Below the pieces are notes generated by a model. It had not been told where the DNA came from, did not search any database, and saw only the letters and a list, made by a program, of their open reading frames with translations. 10,909 nt of DNA from Echinostoma caproni (Eukaryota > Platyhelminthes > Trematoda > Plagiorchiida > Echinostomatidae): assembly GCA_900618425.1 (NCBI GenBank), contig UZAN01039494.1, positions 115,230 to 126,138 of the forward strand. Reading direction: 5' to 3'. Each line of letters starts with the position of its first letter. Within the stretch, counting starts at the first letter, position 1. The position numbers were made by a program, and so were the translations under genes. This document shows, one piece after another, positions 5,941-10,909 of the stretch.

Positions 5941-7836
5941 GAAAGTTCATCTTTTGTGACTGGTGTTTGTATCTCCGGAGGAAGTGAAGAAGTCAGTGCT
6001 AATAGGATTGAATCTGAAAAGAATTGCCTCGTTTCATCCGCTTTGCCACATTCGGAACGTCCCGACATGCCTCGTGAGGAAAACGAATGACTGATGCTTT
6101 TACTGACAAATGTTTGGTGATAATGGAATGCCGGTAGTATCAGAGCATTGTCAGATCACATACTCGAGGTACACTGGCGATATCACGTATCTCTCGATAA
6201 ATCGCACAGTGAGATATTGCTAAAATGCACATGATAGTTCAAGAATTATAAATTTAACAGTGGTATGTGACTGTGTTCGTGTTAATGGAACTCCTATAAC
6301 CACCTACTCTGTTGCATTCCATTCATTCTAGCGTATGAGCTTTGAGTTAACCTATTCCACCAATTATGCAAAGAACACAGATACATAACCCACACCAACC
6401 AGGCTGCTAACAGTTCGTAGAAATGGTCAAAAAGACGAGTTTGCCCGTGAATAGCAATTGAACGGAATAACTGACGGACGTCATCATGAAATAATTTTCG
6501 AGTAGTATTTAAAGACGATATGATTTCTGGAAATAACTGTATGCAAAATGAAAAGTTGAATACATTGAATCATTATATATGAAATACCAACTATCCAAAT
6601 ATTCCACTTTCAATAGGAGATACCACTTACGCGAAAGTGTAATCAACGAGACGAATTAGATGATCAATTTAATCTATCCACAAATGAAGTCGGAAAATTA
6701 TATGTTGCTTGCAAAACGTGAATTACAAAAACGGGCGGTTTCAAATAGCAGAGCAACCAACTAAGCGCAAACAAACGCGTGAGATCAAAAACCAGTTATA
6801 TCTCTATCTGGTAGTTGGAACTAAGTTTATAACCTAACCCCGAAAAACTCCGATAACATCAACTTTGTATCTGCTTACCACAGTTTTGGGTAAAGAAAAT
6901 AAATAAAAGTGAGCAGAAGAGACATTGATTGCTCATCGGGAATTCTCATCGGGAACGCAGGAGTGAAAACGTTACTCATTTTGTCCTAGAGTATTGTGAT
7001 TGGGTGTAAAGTTGACCAGTGAATTGTATTTAGAATCTTTCAAGCATAGGACAAAGTGTAACTTCAATTTGGATGCACACGAAGTGGTGAACAGCTCAGG
7101 AATGATGTATACCGAAATACTAACAGTAACAGAAATTGAAAATGCGAGCAGATTCAAGTAATGCGATTCGGTTACTACAACAAATTACAGTATAAGGGAC
7201 TGATAGAGCAACCAACTGGTATGACCATTTCGAGTTTGAGGTTCGAGAGTAGAATGTGATAGAGGACTTCATTCACGGGATATTATTTCATACTCCCCCC
7301 ATCGGAACTCACCGAAAACTGTATTCATGGCCTGTGAAAGTACACAAGATAGCCAAAGAGGGGGTTTGAGGCGCAAAGCTAACTTCATAGTATCCATCTG
7401 CCTTCTGCCCGGTAACTTTTGAACTACTCATACCCCAAGCGGTTAAAATAATACCCTAACAAATTCACCGTAGCAAACCACGTCATGGGAATGCGATTGT
7501 TATCTTTAATTGTTATGCAATTATAAGTATCATGAATAATCGTTCACATTATTGATTCCCCTATGCTAAATTTGTGAGATTTTATTTCAGCGCTTCAAGA
7601 ATAAATTTCATTAAAAGGTTTTAGTGTATATATAAACGCGGATTGGTTTTGCGGGTTGAATCGAGTGCCTCGCAGCAAGCCCTTCGCTATCAGTCATTTC
7701 CTCTTTGTTATGGTCGCTTTTCCAATCCAGCGTGTCTGCCTTGTTTTCAAAATTATTACTTACTCCCAAAAGATTATGATGTTAACCTCTTTCTAGACTA
7801 ACACATAGAGATGCATGTTTGTATTCGACGATTTAG
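5941..7836. other. Unassigned stretch, no gene seen
   Basis: Long, mostly AT-rich DNA with frequent stops in all frames. The longest frame noted (6972-7157 minus, 61 codons) has no recognisable features. A TATA-like string at 7627-7636 has no gene in a sensible position. Confidence 0.5.
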
Positions 7837-9244
7837 GATCAAAGATCAAAGATTCATTATGGGAATAACTTAAAAGCTCAGGCATTTCTGGTCCCATAGG
7901 TTCGTGTTGTGGTTAAAAGAGAGTGATACAAATAATTCATTGCGTAAAATGTCACATGATACATGATTCTTACACTGCTGCACACAGCTTCACTTGTGTT
8001 GGAATGTAAGGTGTGTTAATGCTTCATCGAGTTTCAGTTTGAAAGCTCCGAAGCTTGGCGCACAGACAACATAGGGTGGGACAGAGTTCCAGATGGAACA
8101 CACTGACTGCGAATGACTGGCGCCAAAATTCCAATCGGCGTTTTGAGACAACTAGTTTAAACCGATGTCCTCCAAGATGAGCGTTGGGTAATAATTTTAG
8201 CAGCGGGTGATAAGGATGGCTTGAATTTGCATTATTTGGTATACCATAATCATGTCTCCTCTGATGCGCCGGTAGTGATTGGAATATAACCCCATCGAAT
8301 TCAGTCTCTCTGTTTATGAATAGCGAGTCGACCTCTGTGAGTGGGTGAATGTATGCTGATAGCAGACAGAGGAATAGCGCTGACTCAAACCGGCCAAAGA
8401 CCCGCTTAAGAAGACCAACATTGTTTACAGCTGCGTTCAACATCTTGGCGCAGTTGAGTGAGCAGCTTAAGTTTTCATGAATGATGATATCCAGATCCTA
8501 CTCCCCTGAGGTGAGTGGCAGTTGTTCATTTCTGAGGAAATAAGAAAATCGCCCCTTGTGTCGTAGAGCTTTAACCTTACAATTTGGCACATTGAATTTA
8601 ATATTGTTCAAAATAGTTCAGAGATAAGCTGCTTTCAGCTTTTCCTAGAGTGCCCTCGAGCCCAATGGTTGAGTCATTGGATTCCAAATTTTGCCGTCAT
8701 CTGCAAACAGTAATGATTTTGGTCCCAGAGTCTTTCGTAGGTGGTTTATGAATGTTAGGAAAAGACGTGAGCCAAACACAGATCCTTGTGTAATCCCAAG
8801 TGTAACGTCCATAGGACTGAAAAGCGAATCAGAAACACGAACCGATCTGGTCCGATGTCGGAGAAATACTCCTACCTGATCAAGCATGAGGCCCCGAATA
8901 CCGTAACTATTGAGTTTATTCAGTCGAATGTTGTGGTTCACCTGATAAAACGCTTTTGAGAAATCTAGATGAATAAAGTCTACCGCGTCGCCGTCATCAA
9001 CTGCTTTTGTACATTCCTCCCATGCGCTGAACAAATTAGTAGCGCAGGATCGCTTCTGTCAGAATCCATATTGATTCAGTGACAAGAATTTTCGCTTCCC
9101 TAGGTGTTCTATTAGGGAATCTGCTACTATGGACTCCATGACTTTGGATAACACAGGATTGAGGGTGACAGCGCAGTAGTTAGCGGGATTGCTACGGTAA
9201 CCGCCTTTGTTGAAAGAAAACCATATTCTTGAGAACATGTTCAC
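7837..9244 (-). mobile_element. 5'-truncated CR1/Jockey-like LINE (LINE 1)
   Basis: The minus strand carries the 3' half of a non-LTR retrotransposon: reverse transcriptase, the C-terminal region, a short 3' untranslated part, and a 3' end with a 7-bp tandem repeat (ATCTTTG twice, within 7837-7855). Short terminal tandem repeats in place of a poly(A) tail are typical of CR1-type elements. The endonuclease and upstream ORF are absent; recognisable coding starts near 9240. It lies directly downstream of a second LINE on the same strand (9309-9699). It cannot move by itself. Confidence 0.85.
8024..9244 (-). pseudogene. Reverse transcriptase of LINE 1, decayed by stop codons
   Basis: One reading frame of about 407 codons encodes the non-LTR reverse transcriptase from the KGG-x-RSNPANY region through the C-terminal domain. 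Motif A is HLDFSKAF (Asp at 8963-8965), motif B resembles GITQGSVFG, and motif C is FADD (Asp pair 8696-8701). The C-terminal part has GHRFKLVVSKRRLEF. All pieces stay in the same frame. They are interrupted by stops at 9059-9061 (TGA), 8645-8647 (TAG), 8618-8620 (TGA) and 8498-8500 (TAG) before a terminal TGA at 8024-8026. The product would synthesise cDNA at the target site, but this copy cannot make it. Family placement rests on motif layout, so the clade could be a CR1 relative. Confidence 0.88.
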
Positions 9245-9308
9245 CGTTTACTTTATCACCAAGGTATTAATTTGACCACCTCTAAGTGAACATAATAGAG
9301 GAAACCAC
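9245..9308. other. Spacer between the two LINEs
   Basis: About 60 bases between the 3' end of LINE 2 and the truncated 5' end of LINE 1. No coding similarity continues here, which places the LINE 1 break near 9240. Confidence 0.5.
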
Positions 9309-9699
9309 TCAGTTTTCAGTTTTCAGGATTGAGGACAGAGAGCAGGGTGCCCGTGTAAGCCCCATCACCACTGGGTCGAAGGTCCGATCACAAGTGATCG
9401 TTCCTCCATAGCCCCTTCAGGTGCTCATCCAGACGCCGTTTGAAAGCAGCGTCTGTCTTCTCCTCCACCACAATCGCTGGAAGGGAAATCCAGAGTGTTG
9501 TTGACCTACGTGAGAGTCGGTAGACTAACGGAAGACCAACTGACTGAAGTTTCCGCAACGTGAGAGAGTGCCCCGCGTGCGGTGCTCTGTCCGTAAAGGA
9601 CTGTTGCAGCTCCGGGCCCATATCACCTCTCAGGATCTTCCTTAGGCAGATGAGATCTCCCCTGAGGCGTCGATACGCAGGTAAACCAATGTATCTGGT
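9309..9699 (-). mobile_element. 3' end of a second CR1-like LINE (LINE 2)
   Basis: A 5'-truncated element holding the last about 100 codons of a LINE ORF, about 60 bases of 3' untranslated sequence, and a 7-bp tandem terminal repeat (ACTGAAA units, 9309-9327 on the complement). Its C-terminus and terminal repeat differ from LINE 1, so it is a separate family or subfamily. Upstream of 9699 the frame closes and similarity is lost. Confidence 0.8.
9388..9699 (-). pseudogene. C-terminal fragment of LINE 2 ORF
   Basis: 103 codons open up to an upstream in-frame TGA at 9700-9702, ending in TGA at 9388-9390. The first part, including AYRRLRGDLICL (about 9643-9678), is the conserved segment downstream of the reverse transcriptase in CR1/Jockey-like ORFs. 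It is followed by a hydrophobic-basic C-terminal domain ending KGLWRNDHL. The nearest ATG (9619-9621) is not a true start; the element is simply cut off upstream. No internal stop occurs, so it may be younger than LINE 1. The reverse transcriptase catalytic motifs are missing. Confidence 0.85.
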
Positions 9700-9715
9700 T
9701 CATAGTTAATCTGTC

Positions 9716-9993
9716 ACGAATAACGAAGAAACGGCATATCAATAAATACAATGGGGATACTTCACCGATTTGCATCTACAGACACCAATAGTACACGGCC
9801 CATGATTTAAAGCTTAGTGATGAATAACAGATGGAGATTTCGCGAATATTTGTTAATAGAAATAATATGGGATGAAATACCTAAACCAGTATTAAGTCAT
9901 AAACAGTTTCTTCATTCTATTTAATAAGAATGAAAATACAATAAGATAAATGATACATAACATGATCACTAGTTGTTTTTGTGAACCACTTTT
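9716..9993. other. AT-rich spacer
   Basis: No gene is seen. A small hairpin (TTCATTCT 9911-9918 with AGAATGAA 9927-9934, 8-base loop) lies shortly before SINE copy 3. Probably incidental. Confidence 0.5.
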
Positions 9994-10143
9994 AAAGCCG
10001 AGTGTCTGGTATGCTTTTGTTCTATCTGTGAGGTCCCGAATTCGAGCCCGCGTCAGATTGATGAATTCGCCCTGTCGATCAGACCTAACCGGATCAAGGC
10101 AGTTGTACAGTTGTTCATAGCTTTTCCACAAGCGACAAAATTA
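9994..10143 (+). mobile_element. Hammerhead-bearing SINE, decayed copy 3
   Basis: The tRNA-like head aligns with copy 2 through GTTCT, GGTCCCG and TTCGAGCCC; the B box is degraded to AATTCGAGCCC at 10039-10049. After GAATTCGC comes a single ribozyme-like segment (about 10068-10113). The core is altered (GATCA instead of GATGA, plus C3 and U4 changes), GAAA is lost, and the GTC triplet is replaced. The tail starts at 10119 (AGCTTTTC) and is shortened. No cleavage is expected. By the number of changes this looks like an old copy. Confidence 0.75.
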
Positions 10144-10909
10144 ATTATGTACTTTGAAAGTGGCATGATGTAAGTGACTTGTTTTATGACAGCAAAGATT
10201 GAATCAAATGCAGAGGCAGTTTATCAAAATAATGGGAGAACACTAGATCAAAATAATTAACAGATGACACAAAATGAGAAACAAATGACCATAAAAAGGT
10301 GTTGACCAAAAATAGCATTTAAAGCAGAGTAAGATATGAATATCCCTCCTTAAGGTAGAATGAAAAATGCAGTTAGACTCAACGAATCCGAAGTTACCCA
10401 TTAAATTTTTCCTAAGCTAATAAATTCAACGAATTTATTAGTTTTAATTAAACAGCCGTTTCTGCTAGACTGTACTATAAACATTTTCAAGGCGCCCATC
10501 TTCTTAGGGACAAGAAACAATCTACTTTGAAAGGAAATCAGTAACTTTCGATAGAACGTCTGATCAAGTCAAATCCGGTAGGGCTCCATTTTTACCAGCT
10601 CACACCCAGATAAAAAATCAATGCAATATCCGGGAAAATAGGGAATAAAAAATTCCAGACACGATCGGGATTACTGGGATGGATTTAGATCGGAATTTTA
10701 CATCGACCTTAAAATAGAGCGCTTGCTATTCATCGTGAATCCCGACTGGTAGGTTTAATTCATCTGTTATACGTGACTGGGCTTGCTCCTTGATCGTTAG
10801 TACAAGCCAACTACAGCTAAATTTGTATCCCTGTTTGTCTGTTACTAGATCGCCCAAAACAACAACAACTTGATGTTTGTGGAATTTCTATCGGTCAGGC
10901 ACAGACTAG
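10144..10909. other. Unassigned stretch
   Basis: No gene or RNA is recognisable. The only clear structure is the perfect hairpin at 10417-10441. Confidence 0.5.
10417..10441. repeat. Perfect 11-bp hairpin with 3-nt loop
   Basis: CTAATAAATTC (10417-10427) and GAATTTATTAG (10431-10441) are exact reverse complements around AAC. It is AT-rich, so cruciform formation is plausible, but no function is indicated. Confidence 0.85.

Noticed and set aside
6749..7217. Shared 13-mer AGAGCAACCAACT at 6749-6761 and 7205-7217
   Set aside because: About one shared 13-mer pair is expected by chance in a window this size, and the flanks do not match.
7627..7636. TATATATAAA as a core promoter
   Set aside because: AT-rich DNA yields such strings by chance, and no gene starts downstream within a sensible distance.
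8691..8879. Plus-strand 62-codon frame
   Set aside because: It is the antisense shadow of the LINE 1 reverse transcriptase, whose motifs A, B and C read on the minus strand.
9892..10131. 79-codon minus-strand frame
   Set aside because: It runs antisense through SINE copy 3 and AT-rich flank and has no recognisable domain.

Overview
The window looks like nuclear DNA of a parasitic flatworm, most likely a trematode. I infer this from a tRNA-headed SINE whose body is a hammerhead ribozyme with a minimal palindromic helix III (the layout known from the Schistosoma Sm-alpha family) and from two CR1/Jockey-like LINE fragments. The species cannot be named from the sequence. The DNA is moderately AT-rich, carries one 3-base N gap (1379-1381), and shows no bacterial operon logic and no confident host protein-coding gene. 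Apart from transposon coding remnants, the open frames are short and unconvincing.

Layout. 1-1178: unannotated DNA with a tRNA-like B box (588-598) and a 24-base alternating purine-pyrimidine run (954-977). 1141-1186: a tRNA-Glu-like half on the plus strand, running into the tail of a decayed hammerhead SINE on the minus strand (1179-1281). 1282-2566: no gene seen. 2567-3079 is the centre of interest: a lone SINE-tail-like piece, a CATT-rich microsatellite, a near-perfect 53-bp foldback, a collapsed ribozyme remnant, an intact tRNA-like Pol III promoter, and three hammerhead ribozymes in tandem at 59-60 nt spacing, followed by the SINE tail. 3080-7836: mostly unassigned, with a strong minus-strand G-quadruplex motif (5073-5098) and a weak tRNA-like fragment (5867-5940). 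7837-9244: a 5'-truncated minus-strand LINE with reverse transcriptase motifs, broken only by stop codons. 9309-9699: the 3' end of a second, different CR1-like LINE on the same strand. 9994-10143: a third, heavily decayed copy of the hammerhead SINE on the plus strand. 10144-10909: unassigned, with a perfect 11-bp hairpin (10417-10441).

How the parts relate. The LINEs belong to the class of element that could mobilise SINEs in trans, but both are dead here and I see no shared 3' end with the SINE. The SINE has an internal Pol III promoter (A and B boxes), then ribozymes, then a 45-bp tail also found in the first copy. Ribozyme unit 2 keeps every residue needed for cleavage and unit 1 is nearly intact, so a transcript could release an exact 60-nt monomer. 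Unit 3, the collapsed remnant and the distant third copy share the same inactivating change at core position G8, which suggests a common unit lineage.
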